The translations under genes and the position numbers were made by a program. Positions 36,310-45,636 of a stretch of DNA of 64,000 nucleotides are shown here, piece by piece. The stretch is from Calliopum simillimum (taxonomy: Eukaryota; Arthropoda; Insecta; Diptera; Lauxaniidae), in the NCBI GenBank assembly GCA_951812925.1, contig OX638370.1:117318897-117382896 (forward strand), in the 5' to 3' direction. A model generated the notes under the pieces. That model saw only the letters and a list, made by a program, of their open reading frames with translations. It made no database searches and was not told where the DNA came from. Numbering within the stretch: position 1 is the stretch's first letter; each line of letters opens with the position of its first letter.

Positions 36310-36441
36310 CGTATTGAATAATACAAAGTGTCCAATATATAATACGACTAGAATAACTCATTTGATGAATTTAATATCAAACCCTTTAACATATTATATA
36401 TTCTGTGATTAAAAGTTATATAAAAACAACTGAAATATAAA

Positions 36442-37144
36442 TTATTTTCTTAAGTTATTGTAGTGCAACATCTCACGATCATATCTAGATGGATACATTT
36501 CATTTTCGGCTCTATTGTAAAAGACAAAGTCAGTATCATCATTATAATTTCCATATGACGACATTTGTTTGGTGAAACCTAAATCTTCCTTCAAACGTTG
36601 ATCTGGCATGCGTCCCAACGATATTACTTTGCCATACAAATCCACATCCATTTGTAACGCACGATCAAAGTCCTTCCAATGTACAAATTTAACATTTTCA
36701 CTTTTAATTGCGTCTTTTTCAATTAGCTCCATGAGTGTATTCACATTGACCGGTTGCACAACACTATACTCACGTTCGGCAGCTGCTGCAGCTGCCGCAG
36801 GATGCATTATAACACGTTTAACAGGTTGTGGAATCTCATTAAGCCAAGACATTAGGTTACCATTTGCATTGAGCTATATTATTAGAAAAAACAAATATTA
36901 TTAAATCAAGAACTAGTTTATCACTCATCATAAACATATAACCTACATTTTCATCACTTCTTCCGATACGCGGTATTTGCTTGGCATTTTTTAGAAAATA
37001 ACTCTCATATTCTTTATCAGATCTGCGTCCGAGTCGTGGCACATTTTTAGTTATTTTCAAAAAAAATCCAGGACTATCATTAGTTTTGCATGATAAGAAG
37101 AGTGTCGACAAAACAAGTAGAGTTGAGAAAAGACCGAAATGCAT
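36442..37144 (-). CDS. Eth: Ecdysis triggering hormone precursor
   Basis: Encodes the prohormone of the Inka-cell peptides that start the ecdysis behaviour sequence through the ETH receptor. The model has two exons: 37144-36947 (66 codons) and 36873-36442, joined by a 73-nt intron with donor GTAGGT and acceptor ATATAG in phase 0. The product is about 209 residues, close to the roughly 203 of Drosophila. Residues 1-20 are a signal peptide (MHFGLFSTLLVLSTLFLSCK). ETH1 ends in SPGFFLKITKNVPRL (residues 24-38) with the amidation and cleavage site GRR. ETH2, ending in FLKNAKQIPRI (50-60), follows with GR. Both carry the PRX-amide C terminus of the family. Exon 2 encodes the long acidic propeptide tail, including an eight-Ala run. 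The exon 2 open frame begins at an internal Met, but the acceptor lies seven codons upstream. It is the only neuropeptide precursor of known type in the window. Confidence 0.95.
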
Positions 37145-37239
37145 TTTATTTTAAATTTTAATGAACTGAAGAACTTAGGAACTTAAATTTCGAATGTCTC
37201 GTTCGTTAAGTTAAAGCTCATTTTCTTCTGGCTCAAAGT

Positions 37240-37275
37240 AAACTAACTTAATTCTCCGCAAAAGCCATTTTTATA
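37240..37275 (-). promoter_or_regulatory. Eth core promoter (TATA box and initiator)
   Basis: TATAAAAA reads on the minus strand at 37275-37268. An initiator-like TTAGTTT lies at 37246-37240 with its A (37244) 31 bases downstream of the first T of the box, the usual fly spacing. This predicts a 5' leader of about 100 nt. No hormone-receptor site was identified with confidence. Confidence 0.55.
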
Positions 37276-37299
37276 TCATAACAATTTCATCAAAATAGA

Positions 37300-38320
37300 A
37301 TGATCAACCTGCAGTTTTGGCAATTTAAACATATTGAGCTGAGCGCAGTTTTTTCTGGATGGTTTTTATCGCTTTAAAAACAGAGCAATTTCTGATAAAA
37401 TTTTCAACCCGCATGCAAATGCGCATAAATTGATACAATATGTATTAAAAAATTTGCATTATCGATTGATTTTTTTAATTTCAGACCATATGGAAGTTTT
37501 TTTTTACAAAGCTGGCTTGTGAAGAGTTTATTACCCTCTGAATCAACTATGCAGTATGAGAATAATTTTTTAACTAACCATCTAATGTTATTTTCCACTA
37601 TTTAGGTAAAAAATTTCTCAACTATTTAGTTAATTAGGGTTTTCCATAAAACATATGAATATCTAGAAAACCTCGTAAACTCGTAAGAGCTTTCAAAATA
37701 AATAAGAATTTCGACAATTTTACGAGTTATGAGTTATGAGTTAAGTTTGGAATATGAACATAATTCAAACCGCGAGAATTTGCGCATTTCGTAGTTTTCC
37801 ACAAACTAAATGTGGCCTCCATAAATCAGATTGTATAAATTTAAAATTGCTTTTGAACCTTGCTGAGTTCTTAGAATTTGTACGTCCTTTATTCCTTACG
37901 TTCGTAATATTTCTCGCTTCAAAACCAAATAGGATGTTCATCAAAATTTGATAGAAATCGGCTGTTCGTATTAAGGAAATTTCCGCACATTTTGAACACT
38001 ACTCAATCGATGCGGAAACTGCTAAAATAATGCGAAATGCAAATTTTCACTTTGACTGCGGAAAAGTACGAAGTGCGGAGTTTTCTGCGATTTGAATGAG
38101 TCCGCCTAATCTGCAGAAAATAAATGGATGCCACGAGTTGTCCTTACCTATTTTGAACCTTAGGGAAATTTTGGATAACCAAATTTGTGAGAAAAAATTT
38201 TGGGGGAAAAAAATTTATACTGGGGAAAATTTGAAGAGAAAAGATCTTACGTGTATCTAAACAGTATGACAATTATTAACAGTTGCGGTTACCTTCGAAA
38301 TTCACCATTTGCTCTTGAAT
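37300..38320. other. Eth upstream DNA, no gene recognised
   Basis: AT-rich and without repeats of the families above. The part nearest Eth probably includes its enhancer, but I see no specific binding-site cluster. The short ORF at 37754-37951 has no support. Confidence 0.4.
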
Positions 38321-38329
38321 TATTAGCTG

Positions 38330-39112
38330 TGTTCTTTTGAACACTTTATCTGGGCTTGTGTACTAGGCCAGATCATTCTCCATACAAAAAAAAAAAAGCT
38401 TATAAAAACCCCTCCTCATTTGGAAGAGTATATAGGAAAGAAAACATGTCTTTTATTTTACCCACTCTAAAGACAGCCCAACTGGTGTTTTTCCATAACT
38501 TCGGCAAATGATATCTGATGTTTTAAAATTATATATCGTTCTGAAGACCTTTATTAAGCCTACATTTTTTCCTCCTGTTTTAGGACCTACGAGGTCATAT
38601 TCGACTAGTACGTCCTACATTCTCTGGTTCGTTTTTCCCTAAATGTCCCTTTTTTTCTTTATAAATTTTAAGTCTCTGAAAATTCGGGTATCCTTAAAAC
38701 ATGTAAAAGCCTCGAAAGCATCGTCAACTCGTAAAACTATCAAAGTTCGTATTGATTTTGACAACTATTACGAGTTTTACCCAAAAAGTGCTGATTAAGG
38801 CCCAATTAAACCCATTTTAACGATGGGTATATAGCTTTTAAACATCGGACATCACTGGCCGAAGTATGGAAAAAAAGGAGATTTTGGAGTTTTTGCAGTG
38901 GTTCAAAGAATTCTTTGTTTGCTAGATACACTTAAAGTAAGATTTCAAATAGAGGGCGGTTTTTTAAATAATTTTTTCATCGACCTGTCCTATTGTGTAA
39001 GCACATTCTGACAAACGTATAGGTAAGCAACAACAAATGTGCTTAACTTAAGCCAGATAAATAAAAGTGCTTAAATCAAGCCCGGATAAAGTGTTCACAA
39101 GAACATCGCCGC
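38330..39112. mobile_element. DNA transposon remnant with TGAACACTTTATC ends
   Basis: TGTTCTTTTGAACACTTTAT (38331) and the inverted ATAAAGTGTTCACAAGAACA (39093-39112) form terminal inverted repeats of about 28 bp; the right one continues through a related AAGTGCTTAAATCAAGC. No ORF is present inside. A single end with TGAACACTTTATC also occurs at 63937-63949 near the window edge. Confidence 0.65.
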
Positions 39113-39182
39113 ATCAGTGAACAACTCACACACATGATTTTACGTCACGAATCGTACGTTCACTGATGCGGCGATACGATCC
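39105..39182. repeat. Long hairpin at the transposon's right edge
   Basis: ATCGCCGCATCAGTGAAC (39113-39123 region) pairs with GTTCACTGATGCGGCGAT at 39158-39176 around a spacer of about 36 bp. The near-perfect GC-rich stem stands out in AT-rich DNA and may be the inverted end of a second small element. Confidence 0.6.
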
Positions 39183-39492
39183 CAGTTTTGTTCCATCCAC
39201 ATCGATTAAACAACACAAAGCTCTTGACCATTTAGTCAATTAAAATTTTAAGATTACATTGCTTATATGGTCGTAAAACTTTTTTGGGGAAAATTTTCAA
39301 GATTCAAAAAAAAAAAAAAAAAAGAAAGTTCGAAATTTCAAAACGAAATAAATATTTTTCACAACGAAATTTCCCCCAAATTCTGGACTTTTGACAAAAT
39401 TTCCCCTAAATATGGAACATTTATATTTTTGTAACAAAACAAAAAAAAAAAATTTCCAAATTTCAAAATGAAGTGAATGTTGTTTCAATATA

Positions 39493-40362
39493 GGGTAAGG
39501 TAACCAGCTGTGGGCCGTCATCGGTTGTGGGCCACCCCTTGTATTTTTGACGTTTATAAAATATGACAGATCTGAGTATGAGGTTATGTGTATATTGACA
39601 ATAGACAGTATTAGTGCAAACACTGAAGTGAAAGGACGCATCTGATCCGCAGCTACAACAAAAGAAAAAAAATTGAAGAAATTTTCAATAAAGTAATCTC
39701 TGAAGATTTTGTGAGTGTGATAAAGCGAAGTGAAATATTGCAAAGAGGTGAGTGTTATGCATTTTTATGCAGTATTCGCGTTAAATTTTCCGATTTTATA
39801 TCGAGTTTGCTCAAAATTTTTCGCCACGAGAATTTTGCCAGTCACTTAAGAGATGGCTGCCGTTACCGGTCATGGGCCACCATGTTTTTTGCATGAAAAT
39901 TATTGCAAATCGTGTTTTTAACTTCCTTGTCAAGGTGTTTTATGCATTTTTATGCAATTTTAGTCATGTCTACCCCGAGAAAAAAAAGATGTACCAAATT
40001 GCGAATCCGATGAGGATGATTAATAATTTGAAAAAGTCACATTCTCTTGATGTTTTTTCGCCACTAGAGGCTTCATTGATAAATAAATTTTGATAATACA
40101 TATTTCTTTACTGGTTTTGCAATTGAAGTGGATTTTTCAGAGTGGCCCACAACCGGTTATAAAATTTTTTTTGTCCAAAAACAAGCTCTATACAAAATTT
40201 GTTAAAATAAATTTTTTGTTGAAAAATTATAGAAAAATTGTTTCTTTTTGGTTACCTACCGCCTCTAGCTTTCCATTGGTACCCACAAGTCCGAAAAATG
40301 TATACTTGAATGCAAGTTACGGGCAAAAAACGAAACCCGGCCCACAACCGGTTACCTTCCTC
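39493..40362. mobile_element. Non-autonomous transposon with GGTAACC...GTGGGCC termini and TA target site
   Basis: The termini GGGTAAGGTAACCAGCTGTG (39493) and, inverted, GAGGAAGGTAACCGGTTGTG (ending at 40362) agree over about 24 bp. TA lies directly outside both (39491-39492 and 40363-40364), as in Tc1/mariner-type insertions. Internal copies of the terminal word occur at about 39862 (GTTACCGGTCATGGGCCACC) and 40143 (GTGGCCCACAACCGGTTAT). This sub-terminal repetition may be transposase binding sites. The small ORFs inside (39711-40413) are not a recognisable transposase. It sits about 230 bp upstream of the ARL14EP-like start codon. Confidence 0.8.
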
Positions 40363-40589
40363 TATTTTATAAATATATATATTTTTGTTAACACGTACTG
40401 TAATGTAATTTGATATGTTTTAAAATAAGGTTTTCTTAACATTTACATAAAAGTATCCCCTAGATTGCCCCCTAGACCTTTTAAAATCCCCTAAATCTAG
40501 GAGAAAATCCCCTAAACTGGCAACACTGCCTGTCGCAAATTGAAATAGTGTTTCTCAAATAACTGCCTTTTTTTTTGTAAGCTGAAAAT

Positions 40590-40820
40590 ATGAATAAATG
40601 GCTTAATGTGAAGGACTTCCTCTTGGATGCTGCTCCAAGAATAACACGCAAAAGAAAATTGCAGCCACAGCCTGTCCAGACTGCCAGCGACGAATGTGAC
40701 TGCGAGCGTTTAAATTGTCCGGGATGCTGGTATCCATGTGAGAATTGCGGCTCCAACAAGTGTTCTCCATTCTGCCGAGTGGGGCGCAAGTATCCAATAG
40801 AATGGAAGGAATCAAATTAA
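40590..40820 (+). CDS. ARL14EP (ARF7EP_C)-like cysteine-rich protein
   Basis: A 76-residue single-exon protein. The C-terminal half has eight cysteines (36, 38, 43, 46, 50, 53, 58, 62) in the arrangement CDC-x4-CPGCWYPC-x2-CGSNKC-x3-C followed by GRKY. This is the hallmark of the ARF7EP_C domain found in ARL14 effector protein, a factor that in mammals links ARL14 to myosin 1E and is also found with chromatin regulators. The cysteine pattern suggests metal binding; that is inference. The N terminus is basic (RITRKRKLQ), which could serve nuclear targeting. Two AATAAA signals lie at 40864 and 40877. The gene converges on Orc4 with a gap of about 310 bp between stop codons. A transposon ends about 230 bp upstream of the ATG, so its promoter is very compact or partly transposon-derived. 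Confidence 0.85.
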   Translation: MNKWLNVKDFLLDAAPRITRKRKLQPQPVQTASDECDCERLNCPGCWYPCENCGSNKCSPFCRVGRKYPIEWKESN

Positions 40821-40863
40821 AAAAAATATGTAAATTAATTGAAATTAAATTTGTTTAACAAAA

Positions 40864-40882
40864 AATAAAAAACTGAAATAAA
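40864..40882 (+). terminator. Poly(A) signals of the ARL14EP-like gene
   Basis: Two overlapping-range AATAAA hexamers at 40864-40869 and 40877-40882, 44-57 nt past the stop codon. Confidence 0.6.
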
Positions 40883-41071
40883 AGAACATTACAAAGAAAA
40901 GAGATTAGAATTCGTAAAAGGTTAAAGTAAGGTAACGTTGAATTACCCATGGTTGGTAAACTTTCTTTCGATCGATATTAACAAACCTTAAAAGCGACAT
41001 ATTTTGAGTTATCCAACAAACAGTAGGGAAACATATTATGTAGATATTTTTGAAAAATTTCAATGTGAAAC

Positions 41072-41077
41072 TTTAAT
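41072..41077 (-). terminator. Possible Orc4 poly(A) signal (ATTAAA)
   Basis: ATTAAA on the minus strand, 57 nt beyond the Orc4 stop. It is the commonest variant hexamer; no AATAAA lies closer. Confidence 0.4.
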
Positions 41078-41133
41078 TAGCAATTACAAAATCATATTTT
41101 TTCTTATACTATAGATACAAAAACAGTCTCATG

Positions 41134-42633
41134 TTAAATAAGCGAACTCTGCGCCCACTGCGACACCTCAGTGGGAAGTGCCTGATATTTTTGCACTGCT
41201 TGATTTATTTGTTTTGAAGTCAGTGCCATTTTGTGCATTTCAAATTCTTTCTGCACCTTGCAAGCAGCCGTTGTTAGCGGCAGTATAAATTCGATGTTAC
41301 GCAAATGTTCGAAAGCCTTTAGCACCACAGCGCGTTCTATACCTTGCATAGTTGTCGAGACTTTAGCGAATTTCGCAAAGCGTGAAAAAATTATTTCAAA
41401 ATTGAAAGGATCTCGATCATAGATTTCAGAATGATGTTTAATTGCAATAATCAAACATAGTTCTAAAACTGAAAGTCCTGTAAGTAGCTCAATCTTATCA
41501 TCGATTTCATAAGTGGCAACCAAATGTGTAACATGTTCTGCGGTTAAATGCTTGCAGTTATCTTCATGTATTGTAGCTATCAAACGAAATAGAAACAGCT
41601 TAAAGATGGCTTCACTTACGTCAAAATCGTAAAGTGATTGTAGGGCTGCCTGCACTGATTTATCCGTAGAAAGCACTGTAATATGTTTATTCCATGAATC
41701 GCAAAATTTTTTACTAAATTTATACTTGGCAGGTTGAAAATGATTGCGATGAAACGTTAGTTCCGTATATTCTGGAACATTAATGGTTGCGATTCTTGTG
41801 CTAATCTCTTTCAATTCCTTGTCGTTTGGTATACTGAGAAGTTCGCGAAAAAGTTTCAGCCGCTCCGGGAAGTTATCTCCATTTGGAATTAGTAAAATTT
41901 GTCTGTAAAATATACGAAAAAGAATTAGCCCATATTTTCTGAAATTACTAACTACTCTTATATTGCTTACCGATGAGAAAAACGTGATTTGACCCGCTTC
42001 TCCAATAATTCAATCACATCCAAACGACAAGTAATACCAAGCACACAAATAGGTGCCTGTGCTGATTGTGATACATCAAAGAGATTATATAAAAGCGTTT
42101 GATTATGATGTGCACAAAATAAATCAAATTCTTCCAATATAAAAATTACGCTTTTTGATTTCTTTCCACCAGTCTTCAAGGATGCAAGTAAGAATGCCAA
42201 ATTTTCTGCGAATGAACCAAAAACTTTACCATCCACTGCATTCTCTAACTGCATCTGCACCGTCGCTGCCTTGAGCGCCAAACGATCATCTGTATGTAGG
42301 TTGCCATCGAGATGAACAATCAAAGCGTTTCGTTCGAATGCTTCATTGGGTAACAATTCGGACAGCACGGAGTTAACCAGCTGTAATTTTATTGGGAATT
42401 GTTATTATTTAAATTAATATGTATTTTATTTTGCATCTGACCGTTGTTTTTCCTACACCTCTTTGTCCAATAAGCAGCAATGAATTTGATTCACCCAATT
42501 CTCCTGTGCGTTGCAACAGATCCCGAACATTTTGGCGCTCTGTTTCGTGGCCCCGGAATGTTGTGTAGTCGCGCTGCAGTCGTTCTTTGAGAAATCGTCG
42601 CACTTGGATGGTTTCTGTAAGTTCCACCGGCAT
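41134..42633 (-). CDS. Orc4: Origin recognition complex subunit 4
   Basis: Subunit of the six-protein ORC that marks replication origins and loads MCM helicases. Exons: 42633-42442, 42380-41971 and 41902-41134, with introns of 61 and 68 nt (donors GTCAGA and GTAAGC, acceptors TTACAG and TTACAG). The product is 456 residues, against about 459 in Drosophila. It begins with an N-terminal helix and then the AAA+ ATPase core: Walker [10 protein letters not shown] (56-64, split by intron 1 right after the last Thr), the conserved [11 protein letters not shown] segment (about 86-96), Walker [10 protein letters not shown] (142-150), sensor 1 GITCRLD (179-185) and the arginine-finger segment [10 protein letters not shown] (192-201), where intron 2 falls. 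Exon 3 carries the lid and winged-helix region. The first ATG opens exon 1 close to the domain start. No in-frame break is seen. The donor of intron 1 (GTCAGA) is weaker than consensus. Confidence 0.96.
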
Positions 42634-42833
42634 TTTTTTGTATTATTTATGTCAATTTTAATTCAAAACTTCGTTTTAAACAATGTACCAAATAAACAAA
42701 ACGAGTGACAGCTAACGAAAGTTGATAGAAAGTCAGTGCGTTGTAGCGGCATTATTGTTAAGTAGGACACACACGAGTGCGAACGGAAGACCAAATAGTT
42801 GGGCGATAGTTTTATTCTCCATTGCGGCAAATA
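42634..42833. other. Orc4 upstream region
   Basis: About 200 bp between the Orc4 ATG and the next MITE. No TATA box is evident, which fits a housekeeping gene. No specific core motif could be named. Confidence 0.4.
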
Positions 42834-43231
42834 AAGGGCCGTTCACACGTACAGTCTTACTTGCGCTAACCTAGTTCGTGAAAATAGAGAGTTTGCGCAT
42901 ACTTTTTTTATCGCAACCACATGACACAGGCAGAATACTTCATTTTCATAGCAACATGACGTCTAGCAAACATTTTATTTTTATCTGAATTGTTTTTTTT
43001 TTGCATGTGTTCCAATATAGATTAACGAAAAAATTCATAATTTCATGACAGAACTATCTCATTCGATATAAATACATTTGAAGTGTGAAAATTAAGCGAT
43101 AGATTGAAGGCATGGCTTATGTGCTGTTCACACATTATAACTTATCTCTGTCTACACGTACAGACTTACCTACACAAATCGGATTGCGCAGGTAAGTCTT
43201 GAGGTAAAACTGTACGCATGGACGGCTCTTA
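42834..43231. mobile_element. MITE with GTACAGTCTTAC arms, about 400 bp
   Basis: Left GGGCCGTTCACACGTACAGT then CTTACTTGCGC. Right, inverted, GCGCAGGTAAGTCTTGAGGT, ACTGTACGCATGGACGGC. The imperfect terminal repeats are about 45 bp. A further internal copy (TCTACACGTACAGACTTACC) at 43151 makes the right end double. No ORF. Confidence 0.7.
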
Positions 43232-43301
43232 AGAGTGTGCACATTTGTGTTGAGTAGACTATTGATTATGTGTTAAAAAACATGCCAAAAAAGAACTAAA
43301 G

Positions 43302-43414
43302 CCCGTTTCGCCTAGAAATTTATGAAGTGATTTATTCGTAACTCACCTCATTCTTTATGTATTGAAAGTCAAATAAATCTGAAATCACCTCATAAATCTC
43401 GAGTCGAAACAGGG
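43302..43414. mobile_element. Small MITE, about 113 bp
   Basis: Ends CCCGTTTCGCCTAGAAATTT and, inverted, AAATCTCGAGTCGAAACAGG, with inner words ATGAAGTGATTT and AAATCACCTCAT also inverted. Almost the entire element is a hairpin. A diverged relative may lie at 53070-53215. Confidence 0.6.
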
Positions 43415-43776
43415 TATAAGACGTTTACAGGTTTTTATTACAAAAATCGGTAAATTGGTCATATAAGAAAAAACCGCGGAGTTCTATTAAATAAGAGGGT
43501 GGAAATCGGAAAAGGGGGTAATTCACCCTTTAAAGTTTTTCAATATATCTAGTGCAGCAAAATTTCGATATTTTTTCTTGAAAACTTTTTTGTAGAGAAT
43601 TATTATCCCAACTTACAGCTATGGAAAAAGAAATAGCATGATTGAGTTTATTAAAAAAAAAAAAAAAATTAAGGGCTACTCCCGAGGGGGGTTAAAACGG
43701 GAAATATACCCTTACCTGCTGCCCTATCTTTTAAAAGAAACTATCGTCCGAATTTAAGTACACTGTTATAGCCGTA
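43415..43776. other. Non-coding DNA, nothing recognised
   Basis: AT-rich with an A run at 43652-43668. No gene or clear repeat. Confidence 0.4.
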
Positions 43777-44270
43777 GAGCCAGCGCTTAACAACAACTTT
43801 GCGTTTCTAAAAGCTGGTTTTGTTACAGTTGGTTATAGTAATTGTGTACACCAATAAACTGTCGATCAGTCAAGCGAACTGTAGAACAGGTGGCTGATAT
43901 ATGGTCTCAAACATGCGATTCTAAGCATTTTATGCCATGTTCAGTTTTTTCGTAAGATGCCTACCTCTTGAGTAAAAAAAGCGTTTTGCCTTTCAAGGGG
44001 CTGCTGACCAGCCTTGTTCTAACGTTTAACTGACTTACCGACAAAATTGTTTTTTATATGCATCATACAATCTGTATAGCAATTTTCAGCCATTAGAAAT
44101 TAATTTGATCAAAATCAAAATTATGACATGTTTGAGACCATATACTTATCAGCCACCTGTTCTACAGTTCGCTTGACTGACCGACAGATTATTGATGTAC
44201 ACAATTACTATAGCCAACTGTAACAAAACCAGCTTTTAGAAACGCAAAGTTGTTTTTAAGCGCTGGCTCT
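43777..44270. mobile_element. MITE with GAGCCAGCGCTTAA ends, about 490 bp
   Basis: The left arm GAGCCAGCGCTTAACAACAA, AAAGCTGGTTTTGTTACAGT, GAACTGTAGAACAGGTGGCT, GGTCTCAAACATG is mirrored by the right arm CATGTTTGAGACCATA, AGCCACCTGTTCTACAGTTC, ACTGTAACAAAACCAGCTTT, TTAAGCGCTGGCTC. The arms are about 155 bp. TA lies next to the left end (43775-43776) and close to the right end (44271-44272), consistent with a TA target. No ORF. Confidence 0.8.
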
Positions 44271-44543
44271 TAGACTATTAGACACAAACCAAATCTAAAG
44301 TTTCTCAAGGACACAAAACAATTTCTGTAATTCAAAATGGGGGTTTTCGTGAATAAATATTCCAAGGGAATTTTCTCAGACTGCCATGCCTTCTCTATTG
44401 CAGTTTTAGAAAATTCCCCGGGAATCTTGAATCACGATAACCCCCAATATTACACATACCTCTCTCTCACAATATGTAAAAGATTACTAAATTGCAAAAT
44501 GAATGCCACAATATCCAACAACCCAACCTGATTCGAAATATTT
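44271..44543. other. Non-coding DNA, nothing recognised
   Basis: The short plus ORF at 44337-44531 has no domain or splice support. Confidence 0.4.
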
Positions 44544-44623
44544 CGATTATGTCTCGAAGTGAAATAGAGTTCGAGACTGGTGATAAAACCAGTGGTCTTG
44601 AGTTCAATTCTCAAAATAGGCGA
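44544..44623 (+). other. tRNA-like sequence (degenerate), with poly-T stop
   Basis: A cloverleaf can nearly be drawn: acceptor CGATTAT against ATAGGCG (one mismatch, one wobble), a D-like stem CTCGAA/TTCGAG, an anticodon-like stem ACTGG/CCAGT with an eight-base loop, and a perfect T arm TTGAG-TTCAATT-CTCAA. It is followed by A and a T run (44624 onward), as at pol III genes. The loop is one base too long and the A box is poor, so I call it tRNA-derived and not a functional tRNA gene. Confidence 0.45.
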
Positions 44624-44659
44624 TTTTTTTTATAAATTACATATTTTTTAAAATTGTTT

Positions 44660-44722
44660 CAAGCGTTCGCTTTCCATGAAAAGGAACCGGGTTCGATTCC
44701 CGGCATGTATAAGTTTTTTTTC
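44660..44722 (+). other. Second tRNA-like 3' half with poly-T stop
   Basis: Perfect T arm CCGGG-TTCGATT-CCCGG, preceded by an anticodon-like hairpin TTCC-ATGAAAA-GGAA and followed by CATGTATAAG and a run of eight T. Its 5' half is replaced by AT-rich DNA. It lies about 100 bp after the previous module in the same orientation. Confidence 0.45.
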
Positions 44723-44882
44723 TTACAAAACTTTTTTACTGTTGTTTTACTATCATCTTAAGATGCAGTGCAATGAACTCATGTGTTATGTTATATGTAT
44801 GAGGAATAAATGCATTTTGTTTTAAAGGAGTGTTGCAATTTGATAACGATTGGCATATTAACAAGAAAAAATACTTACTCGT

Positions 44883-45046
44883 TAGGGGCTGTCCATAAAC
44901 TCCGTGACGCTCCTAGGGGCGGGGGGGGGGTTCGAGCAAGCGTCACGCTTGGTGTATTTTATTTATTTTTTATATGAAACTACCGACACATAGGGGGGGT
45001 TCAATATAGCGAATTTTAGCGTCACGGAGTTTATGGACAGCCCCTA
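44883..45046. mobile_element. Small hAT-type MITE, 164 bp
   Basis: Terminal inverted repeats TAGGGGCTGTCCATAAACTC and GAGTTTATGGACAGCCCCTA are identical over at least 20 bp and extend through CGTGACGCT. TAGGGGCTGTCC-type ends with subterminal GTGACGC are typical of hAT-derived MITEs. An 8-bp target duplication is not evident in the flanks. No ORF. A G run sits at 44920-44930. Confidence 0.85.
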
Positions 45047-45430
45047 AGGAAGAAGGAAGATTTTTATTTTAATTTTATTATTCAGTAAATATACGAACAA
45101 AATATTGGCATTGGCGGTACTGATCCGGTGTGTACCTTAAAATAAGAATAATTATTAAAGTTTCACACGATTGTAGGAGTATAAGGCGTAGTAATTTAAA
45201 ATTTTGACTGAGAACTGCCTAGATGAGGAAAAAAACCCTTACAAAAAAAATAAAAAAATAAAATAGAAAATCAGACAAAGGTCTGCCATTCCCGCAAAGA
45301 GATATTGCAACGAAATTATTAATTTTAATTAATTTTTTTTTTTTTTAATTGAACTTTTAGTCATTGCATTTTCAATGCATTTTCTAACACATAGTTATGA
45401 CAGATCAAGGAATGGATTAAAAACACGGCT

Positions 45431-45477
45431 ATAGTGACATATGTTTCGTCTTTCGGCGCAAAGACTCATCAGACTAT
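45431..45477 (-). ncRNA. Hammerhead self-cleaving ribozyme, type I with minimal stem III
   Basis: All conserved core parts are present on the minus strand: CTGATGA (45472-45466), stem II GTCTTT/AAAGAC (45465-45460 with 45453-45448) closed by loop GCGCCG, GAAA (45447-45444), a two-pair stem III CATATG (45443-45438), then T and C giving the cleavage triplet GTC. Stem I is ATAGT (45477-45473) pairing with ACTAT (45435-45431). Cleavage is predicted between 45436 and 45435. The G-C pair opening stem II and the A-U pair at the base of stem III match the consensus. Hammerheads with such short stem III are known from Penelope-like and other small retroelements. No core mutation is seen, so activity is plausible but not shown. 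Confidence 0.85.
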
Positions 45478-45560
45478 TTTTGTTGTAATTGTAGTTATAT
45501 TTGTTTTACTAAATTAATTATAATTGAAAAATTGCATGGTGAAAAACTTTTTGTGTTTAG

Positions 45561-45636
45561 GCCTGGGCGGGAGTTGAACCAGGGGCCTCCCGGTTGGTAG
45601 CACAAGTCGTTAACCAATGCACCAGCCTTGCCCGGC
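45561..45636 (-). other. tRNA-like sequence with pol III A and B boxes
   Basis: On the minus strand an A box TGGTGCATTGG (45624-45614) and a B box GGTTCAACTCC (45580-45570) match consensus and are separated by 33 bp, as in tRNA genes. The flanks GCCGGGC and GCCCAGGC resemble a partly paired acceptor stem, but the T stem no longer pairs, so it is a tRNA-derived promoter and not a tRNA. A T5 run at 45546-45542 could stop transcription before the ribozyme. Confidence 0.6.

Noticed and set aside
39105..39182. Second hammerhead-like motif (CTGATGCGGCGAT)
   Set aside because: The core needs CTGATGA and a following GAAA; neither is present. It is only a hairpin.
44544..44722. Two functional tRNA genes in tandem
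   Set aside because: T arms and poly-T stops are good, but one anticodon loop is too long, the A boxes are poor and the second lacks a 5' half.
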